DNA of 64,000 nt from NCBI RefSeq assembly GCF_027853335.1, contig NZ_JAFEUS010000002.1:1658514-1722513 (forward strand), written 5' to 3'. Below the pieces are notes generated by a model. The model had not been told where the DNA came from, searched no databases, and worked only from the letters and a program-made list of their open reading frames with translations. The position numbers were made by a program, and so were the translations under genes. Positions 1 through 7,937 of the stretch are shown piece by piece (the first letter of the stretch is position 1; each line of letters opens with the position of its first letter). The stretch comes from Leucobacter sp. UCMA 4100 (lineage in GTDB: Bacteria; Actinomycetota; Actinomycetes; Actinomycetales; Microbacteriaceae).

Positions 1-271
1 GATCAACGGCCAGGCTGACGCTTTCTCGGCTGACTCACCCGTGACTGGTAACGCTGTTGCGAAGAGCGATGGCGCGCTTGAACTCGTTGGCGAGCTCTTT
101 GACGCGGCACCGTACGGCTTCGCGACGCAGATCGACAGCGACATGACGAAGGCGGTTCAGGCCGCGCTGCAGTCACTCATTGATGACGGCACATACCTGA
201 AGATTCTGACCAACGCCGGTATTGAGTCGGGAGCCCGTGACGAGGCGACCGTCAACGCCGGCAACGAGTAG
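1..271 (+). CDS. Polar amino acid ABC transporter substrate-binding protein, C-terminal fragment
   Basis: This open frame enters from the left edge, so only the last 89 residues are present. It reads through without a stop from base 2 and ends with TAG at 269-271. The stretch containing PYGFATQIDSDMTKAVQAAL followed by LIDDGTYLKIL resembles the end of family 3 periplasmic binding proteins, where the final lobe has a conserved helix and a GTYxxIL element. It lies 22 bases upstream of a polar amino acid permease and then an ATPase, the usual order for such an operon. The binding protein would deliver an amino acid to the permease outside the membrane. The lipoprotein signal and the binding-site residues are outside the window, so the substrate cannot be judged. 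Confidence 0.85.
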   Translation, partial: INGQADAFSADSPVTGNAVAKSDGALELVGELFDAAPYGFATQIDSDMTKAVQAALQSLIDDGTYLKILTNAGIESGARDEATVNAGNE

Positions 272-293
272 GCCGAAGAGGCCCTAGGCAACC

Positions 294-1298
294 ATGTCTG
301 ACTCGACTCCTCGGGCTGCGGGACGACCGGTCTCGCAGCCCGACGAAATCCCCATGGCCGAACCGATCGAAGCGATCAAGCTGAAGCACCCGTGGCGCAA
401 CGTGTTTGCGGTCGTGCTCGTGATCATCGTCGGGCTGTTCATCTACGATGCGGCGTTTAACCGCCCCGTGTATAACTGGCCCGAGGTTGGCAAGTACCTC
501 TTTGACACCCGCGTGGTCTCGGCGATCGGCTATACGCTGCAGCTCACGATCTACTCGATGATCATCGCGATCGTGCTTGGCGTGAGCCTCGCCGTGATGC
601 GTATGTCGCCAAACCCCGTCGTGAAATCGGTCGCGTGGGTGTACCTCTGGATTTTCCGCGGTACCCCGGTGTACGTGCAGCTGACGTTCTGGGGCATGAT
701 CGGCGTCATCTACAAGACGATCGACATCGGCATTCCCTTCACCGAGCCGCTCGCGCAGATCGTGACGAAAGACCTGCTGAGCTACTTCACCCTCGCGGTG
801 ATTGGACTCGCGCTGAACGAGGCGGCCTACATGGCCGAGATCGTTCGCGCCGGTCTGCTCGCGGTCGATAAGGGGCAAGAGGAAGCCTCGACCGCGCTCG
901 GTCTCGGGTGGTGGCACACGATGACCCGCGTCATTTTGCCCCAGGCAATGCGCGTCATCATTCCACCCACGGGCAATGAGGTGATCTCAATGCTCAAGAC
1001 CACCTCGCTCGTGACGGCGGTGCCCTTCACCCTCGAGCTGTACACCCGCACCAGAGACATCGCGGGTGTCACCTATCAACCGGTGCCCATGCTCATCGTG
1101 GCCTCGGTCTGGTACCTCGTGATCACCTCGGTGCTCATGGTTGGCCAGTACTTCCTCGAGAAGCACTATTCGAAGGGCCACGGCGTGCGCCAGGAGGTCA
1201 TGAAGCCGACGGTTGAGACGCAGACCATTACGGTGGCCGGCATCGAAGACCCGGCCGGTCCGAAGCACGGTGAGAGAGAAGGTGGCGATCGTGGTTAA
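294..1298 (+). CDS. Polar amino acid ABC transporter permease (HisM/GlnP type)
   Basis: This 334-residue inner-membrane protein forms the translocation channel of an amino acid importer. An N-terminal cytoplasmic tail of about 35 residues rich in Pro and charged residues is followed by a first membrane span ([15 protein letters not shown]), then the binding-protein-dependent permease domain. The EAA loop that docks on the ATPase is visible as [20 protein letters not shown] followed by ALGLGWW and [12 protein letters not shown], diagnostic of the HisM/GlnP/ArtQ group. The C-terminus carries a hydrophilic extension of about 40 residues. It is the second gene of a three-gene operon and overlaps the ATPase start by 8 bases. 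At 334 residues it is longer than the usual 220-250 because of both tails. Confidence 0.93.
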   Translation: MSDSTPRAAGRPVSQPDEIPMAEPIEAIKLKHPWRNVFAVVLVIIVGLFIYDAAFNRPVYNWPEVGKYLFDTRVVSAIGYTLQLTIYSMIIAIVLGVSLAVMRMSPNPVVKSVAWVYLWIFRGTPVYVQLTFWGMIGVIYKTIDIGIPFTEPLAQIVTKDLLSYFTLAVIGLALNEAAYMAEIVRAGLLAVDKGQEEASTALGLGWWHTMTRVILPQAMRVIIPPTGNEVISMLKTTSLVTAVPFTLELYTRTRDIAGVTYQPVPMLIVASVWYLVITSVLMVGQYFLEKHYSKGHGVRQEVMKPTVETQTITVAGIEDPAGPKHGEREGGDRG

Positions 1299-2070
1299 TG
1301 AGCAACAGCCGGTTCCCATGGTGTTGGCCGAGGGCATCTCAAAGAGTTTCGGCTCGAACCTCGTGCTGCGCTCGATCTCGCTTGAGGTGGCTCGCGGTGA
1401 GGTGCTCTGCCTCGTGGGCCCCTCGGGCTCCGGCAAATCGACGTTCCTGCGCTGCATTAACCACCTCGAAACGGTGAACGCAGGTCGGCTCATGGTCGAT
1501 GGCCAGGTGGTGGGCTACCGCGAGAAGGGCGACAAGCTCTACGAGATGCACCCGAAGGAGGCGGCGAAGCAGCGCCGTGACATCGGCATGGTGTTTCAGC
1601 GCTTCAACCTGTTTCCGCACATGACGGCCCTTGAGAATGTCATGCTCGCGCCGAGCCTCCTCGGCAAGGGCAACAAGGCACAGCTCAAGGCGAAGGCGAT
1701 GGAACTGCTTGCACGCGTGGGCCTCGCCGATCGCTACGATCACTACCCGGCGCACCTCTCTGGCGGCCAGCAGCAGCGCGTTGCGATCGCCCGCGCCCTC
1801 GCGATGGAGCCGAAGCTCATGCTCTTCGACGAGCCCACTTCGGCGCTCGACCCCGAGCTCGTGGGCGAGGTGCTCGACGTCATGAAGGGCCTCGCCGAGA
1901 GCGGCATGACGATGATCGTCGTAACACACGAGATGGGCTTCGCTCGCGAGGTCGCCGACAAACTCGTGTTCATGGATGGCGGCGTCGTCGTCGAGGCCGG
2001 CGACCCAGCCGAGGTGCTCTCGAACCCGCAGCGGGAACGCACGAAGGCGTTCCTCTCGAAGGTCCTGTAG
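1291..2070 (+). CDS. Polar amino acid ABC transporter ATP-binding protein
   Basis: This ATPase powers the importer encoded by the two preceding genes. Walker A (GPSGSGKST), the Q-loop region ([14 protein letters not shown]), the signature ([15 protein letters not shown]), Walker B ([14 protein letters not shown]) and the switch His (VVTHEMGFA) are all present and in order, so it should be active. A GTG start at 1291 is preferred, giving 259 residues. It follows a GAGAAGG Shine-Dalgarno element at about 6 bases and overlaps the permease end by 8 bases, which suggests translational coupling. The frame continues upstream to 1213, but that segment lies inside the permease gene and has no ribosome site. 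The length is typical for the GlnQ/HisP family. Confidence 0.93.
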   Translation: MVNEQQPVPMVLAEGISKSFGSNLVLRSISLEVARGEVLCLVGPSGSGKSTFLRCINHLETVNAGRLMVDGQVVGYREKGDKLYEMHPKEAAKQRRDIGMVFQRFNLFPHMTALENVMLAPSLLGKGNKAQLKAKAMELLARVGLADRYDHYPAHLSGGQQQRVAIARALAMEPKLMLFDEPTSALDPELVGEVLDVMKGLAESGMTMIVVTHEMGFAREVADKLVFMDGGVVVEAGDPAEVLSNPQRERTKAFLSKVL

Positions 2071-2084
2071 CGGGCAACAATGAG

Positions 2085-2131
2085 CGAGAGGCGGATCGCG
2101 CTGGCCTGATGGCCGCGTGATCCGCCTCTCG
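2085..2131. terminator. Bidirectional intrinsic terminator hairpin
   Basis: Perfect 13-bp arms (2085-2097 and 2119-2131) enclose a 21-base loop. The hairpin lies between the convergent ends of the ABC ATPase gene and tagD. There is no strong U-tract, only TCTGTTT on the plus side, as is common in high-GC actinobacteria. Confidence 0.75.
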
Positions 2132-2157
2132 TCTGTTTCGGCGTTGAGCCGAACGCG

Positions 2158-2556
2158 CTAGGCGTTGACGCCCAGGTCGCGCTTGATCTTGGTGGTCGAG
2201 ATGCCCTCGGTGCGATCGAGGTACATGACGTCGCAGTAGTCGGTGAGAATCTCGAAGCGGGGGTCGCCCTCCCAGTCGCCGCCCATGACGACCATGTCGA
2301 TCTCGTACTTTTGCACGTCGTTGATCTTCTGATCCCACGCGTCTTCAGGGATGACGAGGTCGACGTAGCGCACGGCCTCGAGCATCGCCTTGCGCGTCTC
2401 GAAGTCGTGGTAGGTGCGCTTGCCCTTGCCCTCGTTGAACTCTTCGGTCGAGAGCGCTACGACGAGGTAGTCGCCCTGAGCTTTGGCGCGCTGCAGCAGC
2501 CTGATGTGACCCCAGTGCAGTAGATCGTAGGTGCCGTACGTGAGAACTCGTTTCAT
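2158..2556 (-). CDS. tagD: Glycerol-3-phosphate cytidylyltransferase
   Basis: This enzyme makes CDP-glycerol from CTP and glycerol 3-phosphate for teichoic acid or related glycerol-phosphate polymers. The 132-residue protein is the normal size for TagD and starts MKRVLTYGTYDLLHWGHIRL, which contains the nucleotidyltransferase HxGH motif (HWGH). The second conserved motif is visible as RTEGISTTKIK (the RTxGISTT signature) near the C-terminus, and KYEIDMVVMGGDW matches the family core. The gene is alone on the minus strand downstream of the biotin-transport cluster, and about 70 bases past its stop is the bidirectional hairpin at 2085-2131. No teichoic acid polymerase or exporter lies next to it here. 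The upstream bases contain a weak purine-rich ribosome site only. Confidence 0.93.
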   Translation of the reverse strand: MKRVLTYGTYDLLHWGHIRLLQRAKAQGDYLVVALSTEEFNEGKGKRTYHDFETRKAMLEAVRYVDLVIPEDAWDQKINDVQKYEIDMVVMGGDWEGDPRFEILTDYCDVMYLDRTEGISTTKIKRDLGVNA

Positions 2557-2625
2557 GGCCTCTAGTGTAAGCGTTTTTTGCTGACAAAACCGGTGAACGG
2601 CGAAGAAGCGTTAGGTGAGACGGCG

Positions 2626-3099
2626 CTATTTGAGGCTTGCGAGCAGCTCGGGGGTCATCTCGTCGCCGTCGATGACGCGCTCAATGTACTTGCGCAAGAT
2701 GACGAGCTCGCCCGGGCCGGGGTTGATTTGCGCGGCGATAAAGCGGTCGGTGCGAATCATGCGGAGTGCCTCGAGCGCGGGGGTGAGCACACCCTTCGGG
2801 TCGACGCCCTTGCGCCCGCTCGATGGCGCCTGGGCGAGGCGCAGCGCCTCCATCGAGGTGAAGAGTGGCAGCACGAGCTGGCCCTTGGTCGACCGGGTCG
2901 TGCGAATGCGAATGCCCTGCTTCTTCGAGTTCTTCGGCGCCCCGGTCACGTCGACGAAGAGGTACCCCTCGCGAAGCGTGTTCAGGAAGGCCGCGAGACG
3001 GTCGTAGTTTGGCGCTTCGATGAGCGTCGCGTGCGCGGTTTCGACGGGCTCGTTGACGTAGTCGGCTGAGACGTCGTCGGGCAGTTCTGGTGCAGACAT
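2626..3099 (-). CDS. SseB family protein
   Basis: This 157-residue soluble protein matches the SseB N-terminal domain family, a group common in actinobacteria whose biochemical role is unclear. Characteristic elements are a helix ending in FLNTLREGYLFVDV, the strand LVLPLFTSMEAL and the closing RTDRFIAAQINPGPGELVILRK, followed by a short helical tail. The start at 3099 (MSAPELPDD) is chosen because the frame upstream is an Arg/Pro/Ala-rich translation of the strand opposite the biotin ECF genes. The gene begins 47 bases downstream of bioN on the same strand and may be co-transcribed with it. There is no signal peptide or membrane segment. A link to biotin transport is not implied beyond position. 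Confidence 0.8.
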   Translation of the reverse strand: MSAPELPDDVSADYVNEPVETAHATLIEAPNYDRLAAFLNTLREGYLFVDVTGAPKNSKKQGIRIRTTRSTKGQLVLPLFTSMEALRLAQAPSSGRKGVDPKGVLTPALEALRMIRTDRFIAAQINPGPGELVILRKYIERVIDGDEMTPELLASLK

Positions 3100-3146
3100 G
3101 GGGTCTAGCTTAGTCGTTGCCGCTGACGTCGTCGAAGTCGTTCGCC

Positions 3147-3776
3147 CTAGGGCTTCGCGCGGGGCTCTGGCTCGTCGATTCCGCGGGCCTCGAGCGCCTC
3201 GCCGAGCAGTCTCGCGTGCAATACCGAGCGGATCACGAGCGGGGTCGCGTAGGCCCGGAGGTTGCGTTCGAGGCCGCGCGCGCGGGCAGCCGCCCGGGTC
3301 TCGTGGGCGATCTCGAAGAGGGTGGGAATGGCCCTCAGCGTGAGTGAAAAGGCGAGGGCGATGCGCTCGGGGTTGACGCCGAGCGGGGTGAGCGGGGTGA
3401 GCGCCCAGGTAATCGTGGCGACCATGTCGTCTGACCGGGTGGTCTGGGTGACGATGGTGCTCGCGATGATGAGCGCGATGAGGGAGCCCACTACCGTGAA
3501 GGCCTCTTCGACGCCGCGCTGCCAGGTATTGAAGGCGAACAGGAGCACGGCGACGATGGCAAAGCCGCGAATGGTGCGCATGAAGTCGGCGAAGGGCAGC
3601 CGTGCGAGCACGATGAGCGCGAGCATGAGTGCGAGGGCCGCTCCCGTGGCCCAAGCGTTGTGGAGCAACATGAGCGCGACCGCGAGCACGATGAGCGAGA
3701 GCAGTTTCGCCCCGGGGCGCATGCGGTGCAGCGGCGAGGTTCCGGGGTGGTAAACGCCGATGGGGCTCCAGGTCAC
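3147..3776 (-). CDS. bioN: ECF transporter T component for biotin
   Basis: This integral membrane protein of 209 residues couples ATPase motion to the substrate-binding S component in an energy-coupling-factor transporter. The N-terminus (IGVYHPGTSPLHRMRPGAKL) is typical of EcfT, with four to five hydrophobic helices following. The coupling helices that grip the ATPase carry the conserved Ala-Arg-Gly signatures, seen here as AARARGLERN and, near the end, EALEARGIDEP. It overlaps the ATPase gene bioM by 4 bases and lies in the order bioY-bioM-bioN, which supports biotin as the substrate. A second ATPase is not found, so the complex is presumably BioM2-BioN-BioY. Assignment to biotin rather than another vitamin depends on the neighbouring bioY. 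Confidence 0.9.
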   Translation of the reverse strand: MTWSPIGVYHPGTSPLHRMRPGAKLLSLIVLAVALMLLHNAWATGAALALMLALIVLARLPFADFMRTIRGFAIVAVLLFAFNTWQRGVEEAFTVVGSLIALIIASTIVTQTTRSDDMVATITWALTPLTPLGVNPERIALAFSLTLRAIPTLFEIAHETRAAARARGLERNLRAYATPLVIRSVLHARLLGEALEARGIDEPEPRAKP

Positions 3777-4477
3777 GACTCGACCTCGTCGATGCTCGCG
3801 CGGTAGAAGTCGATCGCCTCGGCCGGGGCGCCGTCAAACGCGACCCTGCCTGACTCGATGACGAGGGTGCGCTCGCAGCGTGCCGCGAGTTCGAGCTCGT
3901 GGGTGGCGACGACGACCTGTTGGTCGAGGCTCATGAGGCGGTTGCCGATGAGCCTGCTGTTGCGCAGGTCAAGCAGGGTTGTGGGCTCGTCGGCGACGAG
4001 AACTTTGGGGCCTGACGCGAGCACGCTCGCGAGCGCGAGCAGCTGCTGCTGGCCGCCAGAGAGAGTGTGCACGCTCTGTTCTTCGCGACCGGAAAGGCCG
4101 TAATCATCGAGCACTCGCGAGACCGCGGCGGCGCGCTCAGCCTTGCGCGGGATGATCCGCTTGAGTGAGAGCGCAATGTCTTCGGCGACGGTCGGCATGA
4201 CGATCTGGGCCCTGGGGTCGGTGAACATGAACCCCACGCGGCTGCGTACCGCACGGCCATCGGCGACGGTCTCGAAGGTGCCCTCGTCGGTGGTGAGCGT
4301 CACGGTTCCGCTCGTGGGCGTCACGAGTCCGTTGATGAGGCGCGCGATGGTCGACTTGCCGGAGCCGTTGGCCCCGATGAGTGAGACGCGCTGCTCGCTG
4401 AGTGTGAGTGACAGCGGGTGCACGATGACTTTGTCATCACCATGCACCCGCACCGTCACGTTGTCGAACGTAATCAC
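3773..4477 (-). CDS. bioM: ECF transporter ATPase for biotin
   Basis: This 234-residue ATPase energises the biotin ECF transporter. Walker A is GANGSGKST (residues about 37-45), the Q-loop region is FMFTDPRAQIVMPTVAEDIA, as typical for cobalt/ECF ATPases where the Q is in a PxxQ context, the signature is LSGGQQQLLALASVLAS, and Walker B is VLVADEPTTLLD. The switch His lies in VVATHELELA. The product is short at its C-terminus compared with CbiO, which is usual for BioM. It starts 9 bases downstream of bioY and ends overlapping bioN, so the three genes form one transcription unit. Confidence 0.93.
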   Translation of the reverse strand: MITFDNVTVRVHGDDKVIVHPLSLTLSEQRVSLIGANGSGKSTIARLINGLVTPTSGTVTLTTDEGTFETVADGRAVRSRVGFMFTDPRAQIVMPTVAEDIALSLKRIIPRKAERAAAVSRVLDDYGLSGREEQSVHTLSGGQQQLLALASVLASGPKVLVADEPTTLLDLRNSRLIGNRLMSLDQQVVVATHELELAARCERTLVIESGRVAFDGAPAEAIDFYRASIDEVES

Positions 4478-4486
4478 GCGGTAAGG

Positions 4487-5158
4487 CTACTCGGTTTCGG
4501 CCGTTGCGCGGGCCGCCTTTGCGGCGCGGGGTGCGCGCTTGCCCCTTGCGAGGTCGGGGAATGCGCGCAGTACCGCGGTCGCGACGAAGGCGGCGAGCAC
4601 GGTTTTGATGATGTCGCCGGGGGTGAAGGTGAGGTTCAGCATGAATGCTTCGGGAACCGTCATGCCTGCTCGCCACGCGAGGCCAGCGATGCCGAGGGGG
4701 TACATGAAGACGATGTTGGCGATCATGCCAGAGGCTGCGATCCATGCGACCTGCGTGGCAACCTTCTTCTGTGAGAAGCGGTGCACGAGGTAGCCCGTGA
4801 GTGCCGCGGCAAAGGGCATTGCGACGAGGTAGCCTGCCGATGCACCGGCGAAGGGTGCGAGACCGGCAGAGCCGTTGGCAAACACGGGAATGCCGATGGC
4901 GCCGACCATGAGGTAGAGCAGCACGGTGAGGAAGCCCCGCTTTGCGCCGAGAACGGCGCCCGCGAGCAGCACTCCGAAGGTCTGCAGGGTGATGGGTACG
5001 AGGCCGCCGATGGTGATGGCCGGCAGGATTGCGCACACCGAGATGAGCGCCGCGAAGGTCGCGATGAGGGCGATGTCGGCGGTCGTGGTGGCGCCTTTTC
5101 GTGCGGCAGCTCGTGCGCTGGTGGGCGACGGGGTGCTACCCGCTTCACTGTGGGTCAT
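4487..5158 (-). CDS. bioY: Biotin ECF transporter S component
   Basis: BioY binds biotin in the membrane and works with BioM and BioN. The 223-residue protein has six predicted membrane segments. The family hallmarks include PITLQTFGVLLAGAVLGAKR in the second to third helix, the Gly-rich NGSAGLAPFAGASAGYLVAM segment and a final FTPGDIIKTVLAAFVA that contains the conserved Gly-Asp. The start at 5158 is chosen because GGAG stands 5 bases upstream. A longer frame to 5209 has no ribosome site. A short Ser/Thr/Ala-rich cytoplasmic tail of about 25 residues precedes the first helix. The 224-base space to hpaH is a shared upstream region, but no biotin-repressor site was recognised with confidence. 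Confidence 0.93.
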   Translation of the reverse strand: MTHSEAGSTPSPTSARAAARKGATTTADIALIATFAALISVCAILPAITIGGLVPITLQTFGVLLAGAVLGAKRGFLTVLLYLMVGAIGIPVFANGSAGLAPFAGASAGYLVAMPFAAALTGYLVHRFSQKKVATQVAWIAASGMIANIVFMYPLGIAGLAWRAGMTVPEAFMLNLTFTPGDIIKTVLAAFVATAVLRAFPDLARGKRAPRAAKAARATAETE

Positions 5159-5279
5159 GAGTTCTCCATTGCTGTTGGCGAAGAGCAGGGCCGGGTGGGC
5201 GCCTGTCACAAGAGTACAGATTATGCGAGATCGCCTCGCGCATATATGTATCTTTCGTTAACGGTTTTCGGGAAAATGA

Positions 5280-5345
5280 TGTGGGAACCACACTAAGGTG
5301 GCGGCGAAACCCTACAACGTATACGATTTATGTGGTGCGCACCAC
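5280..5345 (+). promoter_or_regulatory. Paired palindromes around a putative hpaH promoter
   Basis: Upstream of hpaH there is TGTGG-GAA-CCACA (5280-5292) and, 39 bases on, the perfect palindrome GTGGTGCGCACCAC (5332-5345). Both share the core GTGG/CCAC. Between them is ACGTATACGATT (5317-5328), containing a possible -10 hexamer TACGAT. If that -10 is right, the second palindrome covers the transcription start, which would suit a repressor. The binding protein is unknown; the AraC, IclR and GntR regulators in the window are candidates. Confidence 0.5.
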
Positions 5346-5382
5346 GCGCCAAACCCCGCGAGCAGCATAAAGGAGCGCCGCC

Positions 5383-6168
5383 GTGCTTGACGATACAACC
5401 ATTGATGCCATTGCCGATGAACTCGCCGAGGCTGACCGAAGTCGCGGGGTGGTACCACTGCTCACCGCACGCTACGAGGGCATGACCATTGAAGACTCGT
5501 ACGAGATTCAGAAGCGCTGGTCTGACCGCCGCATCGCCGAGGGCGCCCGGCTTGTGGGCCACAAGATCGGCCTCACCTCAAAGGTCATGCAGGTGGCAAC
5601 GGGCATCACTGAACCCGACTACGGCGTGATCCACGACGATATGGTCTTTGAATCGGGCGCGGTACTGCCCTTCGACCGCTTCTCGAACGTGCGCATCGAG
5701 GTCGAGCTCGCGTTCGTGCTGGGCAAGCCGCTTCAGGGGCCGAACGTCACGATCTTCGACGTGCTCAACGCAACCGACTACGTCGTTCCCGCCCTTGAGG
5801 TGCTCAACTCGCACATCGAGATGCAGGGGCGCACGATCGTCGACACGATCAGCGACAATGCCGCAATGGGGGCCATGGTGATTGGCGGCCGCCCCGTGAA
5901 GGTCGACGACCACGACCTGCGCTGGGTCGCGGCGCTCCTGTACCGCAACGAAACCATTGAAGACTCTGGCGTTGCCGGGGCGGTGCTGGGCCACCCGGCC
6001 ATGGGCGTCGCCTGGCTCGCGAACAAGCTCGCGCACCACGGTCAGTCGCTTGAGGCTGGCGAGATCATTCTTGCGGGCTCTTTCACACGACCCATGTGGG
6101 TTGAGCGCGGCGATACCGTGCACGCCGACTACGGCGAGCTGGGATCGATCACCTGCCGCTTCGCCTGA
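5383..6168 (+). CDS. hpaH: 2-oxo-hept-3-ene-1,7-dioate / 2-keto-4-pentenoate hydratase
   Basis: This 261-residue enzyme hydrates 2-oxo-hept-3-ene-1,7-dioate (or a related 2-keto-4-pentenoate) to the 4-hydroxy-2-keto acid, the step before aldol cleavage in meta-cleavage pathways. Family features are GHKIGLTSKVMQ near residue 60, EPDYGVIHDDM, the metal-site region RIEVELAFVL (ExE), VVPALEVLNSHI and, at the end, AGSFTRPMWVERGDTV. GTG at 5383 follows AAAGGAG. The HpaH assignment over MhpD or DmpE rests on the other homoprotocatechuate genes about 27-32 kb further on and on its similarity to the hepta-3-ene-1,7-dioate group; substrate choice is inference. It is followed by an AraC regulator gene with a 137-base gap. 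Confidence 0.88.
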   Translation: MLDDTTIDAIADELAEADRSRGVVPLLTARYEGMTIEDSYEIQKRWSDRRIAEGARLVGHKIGLTSKVMQVATGITEPDYGVIHDDMVFESGAVLPFDRFSNVRIEVELAFVLGKPLQGPNVTIFDVLNATDYVVPALEVLNSHIEMQGRTIVDTISDNAAMGAMVIGGRPVKVDDHDLRWVAALLYRNETIEDSGVAGAVLGHPAMGVAWLANKLAHHGQSLEAGEIILAGSFTRPMWVERGDTVHADYGELGSITCRFA

Positions 6169-6183
6169 CGAAGGCGCTGCGAG

Positions 6184-6270
6184 ACCCCACTGAAAAGCGG
6201 GCAAGAATTTGTTCTGAAAAACGTATATGATTCTGAGTTTTCCGCTATTATGGCGATAACTCAGTGGGGT
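6184..6270 (+). promoter_or_regulatory. Upstream region of AraC gene with inverted repeat and -10-like element
   Basis: The space before the AraC gene has a 9-base inverted repeat ACCCCACTG (6184-6192) / CAGTGGGGT (6262-6270) set 69 bases apart. It encloses ACGTATATGATT (6221-6232), nearly identical to the element before hpaH. TATGAT at 6226-6231 could be a -10. Far-apart arms would fit a regulator that loops DNA, but this is weak evidence. Confidence 0.35.
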
Positions 6271-6305
6271 ACCTCTCGAGCCAAAGACGTCGTGAAGGGG
6301 AAATC

Positions 6306-7253
6306 GTGGCACGCTCACATAATGTTCATAAGCAGACTACACGCGCGCAGAGTTTTGACGAATTTCGCAACGCTATTTCGTCATCGTTCGTTCCCCTCGT
6401 GACGCAGAGCCCCGAGAAAGCCGGTTTTCGCGGGAGGCTCGCGACGACCGAGATCGACCGCCTCGCATTCACCGAGATCAACGCCAACGCCCACAGCGTT
6501 GAGCGCACCCCCGAACTCATCAACGCCGGTGGGGGAGGCTACTACAAGCTCAGCATCATGCTCGCCGGCACGAGCGTGCTCATTCAGGACAACCGTGAGC
6601 TCGTGCTCCAGGCGGGCGATATCGCGATTTACGACACGAGCAGGCCCTACTCGCTCATGTTTGGCGAAGAGTTTCGCAACTACGTCGTGATGATGCCGAA
6701 AGATCTGGTCGATCTGCCGCAGGAGCTCGTGGGCGAGCTCACGGCGTCGCGCCTGCCGGCGAACACGCACACCGGAGCCCTCGTCTCGCAGTTTCTCTTG
6801 CAGGTGCCGCAGTCGTGCGCGCAAACGCCGAGCGTCGTGAACAGCCGCCTCGCGCACACCTCGGCCGACCTCGTCGAGACGTTGCTCACCCTCGCCCTCG
6901 GCACTGAACGGCTCGAGCAAAACCCGCACCAGGCGCTCTTGCGCAAGATCCGCGATTTTATCGAGCACAATCTCGGCCTGCCCGACCTCTCGCCGGCCCA
7001 CATAGCTGCCGCGCACTACATCTCGACGCGGCACCTGCACGGCCTCTTCCAGACGCAGGGCATGACGGTTTCGGCCTACATTCGCACGAGAAGGCTCGAG
7101 CTGTGCCGCCAGGACCTCATGAACCCGATGTATGCCGACCGGCCCATTTCGCAGGTGGCCAGCCGGTGGGGCTTCGTCGACGCGGCGCACTTCAGCAGAG
7201 TCTTTCGTGCACAGTTCAACGCCTCGCCGAGCGAGATTCGCAGCGAGCTGTAA
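6306..7253 (+). CDS. AraC family transcriptional regulator (FeaR/XylS-like sensor)
   Basis: This is a 315-residue regulator. Its N-terminal half (about residues 30-190) is a beta-rich sensor of the AraC-binding-like type found in FeaR and XylS relatives, with ELVLQAGDIAIYDTSRPYSL as the recognisable core. The C-terminal 100 residues form the double helix-turn-helix, with the second motif ADRPISQVASRWGFVDAAHF leading into SRVFRAQFNASPSEIR. GTG at 6306 is preferred because GAAGGGG lies 6 bases upstream. An earlier in-frame start at 6264 has none. It sits between hpaH and cupin A on the same strand, so an aromatic or amine inducer is plausible. FeaR-type regulators control aromatic amine oxidation in enterobacteria, but the ligand here is unknown. 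Confidence 0.88.
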   Translation: MARSHNVHKQTTRAQSFDEFRNAISSSFVPLVTQSPEKAGFRGRLATTEIDRLAFTEINANAHSVERTPELINAGGGGYYKLSIMLAGTSVLIQDNRELVLQAGDIAIYDTSRPYSLMFGEEFRNYVVMMPKDLVDLPQELVGELTASRLPANTHTGALVSQFLLQVPQSCAQTPSVVNSRLAHTSADLVETLLTLALGTERLEQNPHQALLRKIRDFIEHNLGLPDLSPAHIAAAHYISTRHLHGLFQTQGMTVSAYIRTRRLELCRQDLMNPMYADRPISQVASRWGFVDAAHFSRVFRAQFNASPSEIRSEL

Positions 7254-7356
7254 AAGTCCCAGCACCACCCCTTTTGGTGCATCGCGGCGGTACTCAACCT
7301 CTCTTTACACTGAAGTTGTACCTGGCGAAATGCCCACATATCAAGGAGGAATTACT

Positions 7357-7845
7357 GTGAGCAACTACGATGCACTGTTCGTGAAAGACATGCCGAATAT
7401 CGGCGGCGACTTCAAAAACGAGGGCGATGCCGCGGGCCTGCCAACGCCCACCAACACAGGCGAGCCGCTCGGCCTCATGCACAAGGGAATCGTGCCGCAG
7501 AGCAAGATTCACATGTCGCACACGTGGATCTTTGAGACCGACGAGCCGCAGCACTGGGTCAACGAGCACGAGCACGACTACGACGAGATCTTGATCTGGA
7601 CGGGAACCGACCCCGACAACCCCGAAGATCTCGGTGCCGAGCTCTACATGGACATCGAGGGTGTGCGCCACACGGTCACCACCTCAGGCTCGGTGTACAT
7701 TCCCGCAGGCACCCGCCACTGCCCGCTCGGGTTCACGAAGGTCACTCGCCCCTTCAACTTCAGCGCGCTGTCGCTGAACGCTGACTACACCTCAGACGAG
7801 AACGAGGGCCTCGTCGAGCAGATGAAGGCGGCCAAGGGCGAGTAA
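7357..7845 (+). CDS. Single-domain cupin A (paralog 1 of 4)
   Basis: This is a 162-residue cytosolic cupin of unknown function. Cupin motif 1 is seen as HWVNEHEHDYDEILIWTG, giving metal ligands H-x-H and E. Motif 2 is GSVYIPAGTRHCPLGF with the fourth ligand His. A Cys follows that His in all four paralogs of this window. The start is GTG at 7357 with an excellent AAGGAGGA at 7343-7350. There is no signal peptide. The segment GLMHKGIVPQSKIHMSHTWI before motif 1 is conserved among the paralogs. It is 103 bases downstream of the AraC gene and faces cupin B across a strong hairpin. The ligand set suggests an active metal site (Fe, Mn or Ni), but dioxygenase, isomerase or binding roles cannot be separated from sequence alone. 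Confidence 0.85.
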   Translation: MSNYDALFVKDMPNIGGDFKNEGDAAGLPTPTNTGEPLGLMHKGIVPQSKIHMSHTWIFETDEPQHWVNEHEHDYDEILIWTGTDPDNPEDLGAELYMDIEGVRHTVTTSGSVYIPAGTRHCPLGFTKVTRPFNFSALSLNADYTSDENEGLVEQMKAAKGE

Positions 7846-7874
7846 TCGCTCACGAACACGGTCTGGAATACATT

Positions 7875-7906
7875 GAAGCCCCGGCAGGTTTTCCTGCCGG
7901 GGCTTC
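7875..7906. terminator. Bidirectional intrinsic terminator between cupins A and B
   Basis: Perfect 14-bp arms (7875-7888 and 7893-7906) enclose a TTTT loop, followed by GTTCTG. It separates the convergent ends of cupins A and B. Confidence 0.9.
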
Positions 7907-7937
7907 GTTCTGCGTGGGCGGCTGTGAGCCGAGCGCG

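Noticed and set aside
252-917. Antisense open frame of 221 residues opposite the amino acid permease
   Set aside because: His/Arg/Asp-rich composition typical of a GC-rich shadow frame, with no ribosome site and a strong gene on the other strand.
2578-3069. Plus-strand frames opposite the SseB gene
   Set aside because: Shadow of the SseB coding strand; no family motif.
3100-3837. N-terminal extension of the SseB frame through the biotin ECF genes
   Set aside because: Arg/Pro/Ala-rich and antiparallel in coding logic to bioN; ATG at 3099 gives the normal family length.
5159-5382. Biotin-repressor site or riboswitch before bioY
   Set aside because: No BioQ/BirA-type site or structured leader could be recognised; the palindromes there are closer to hpaH.
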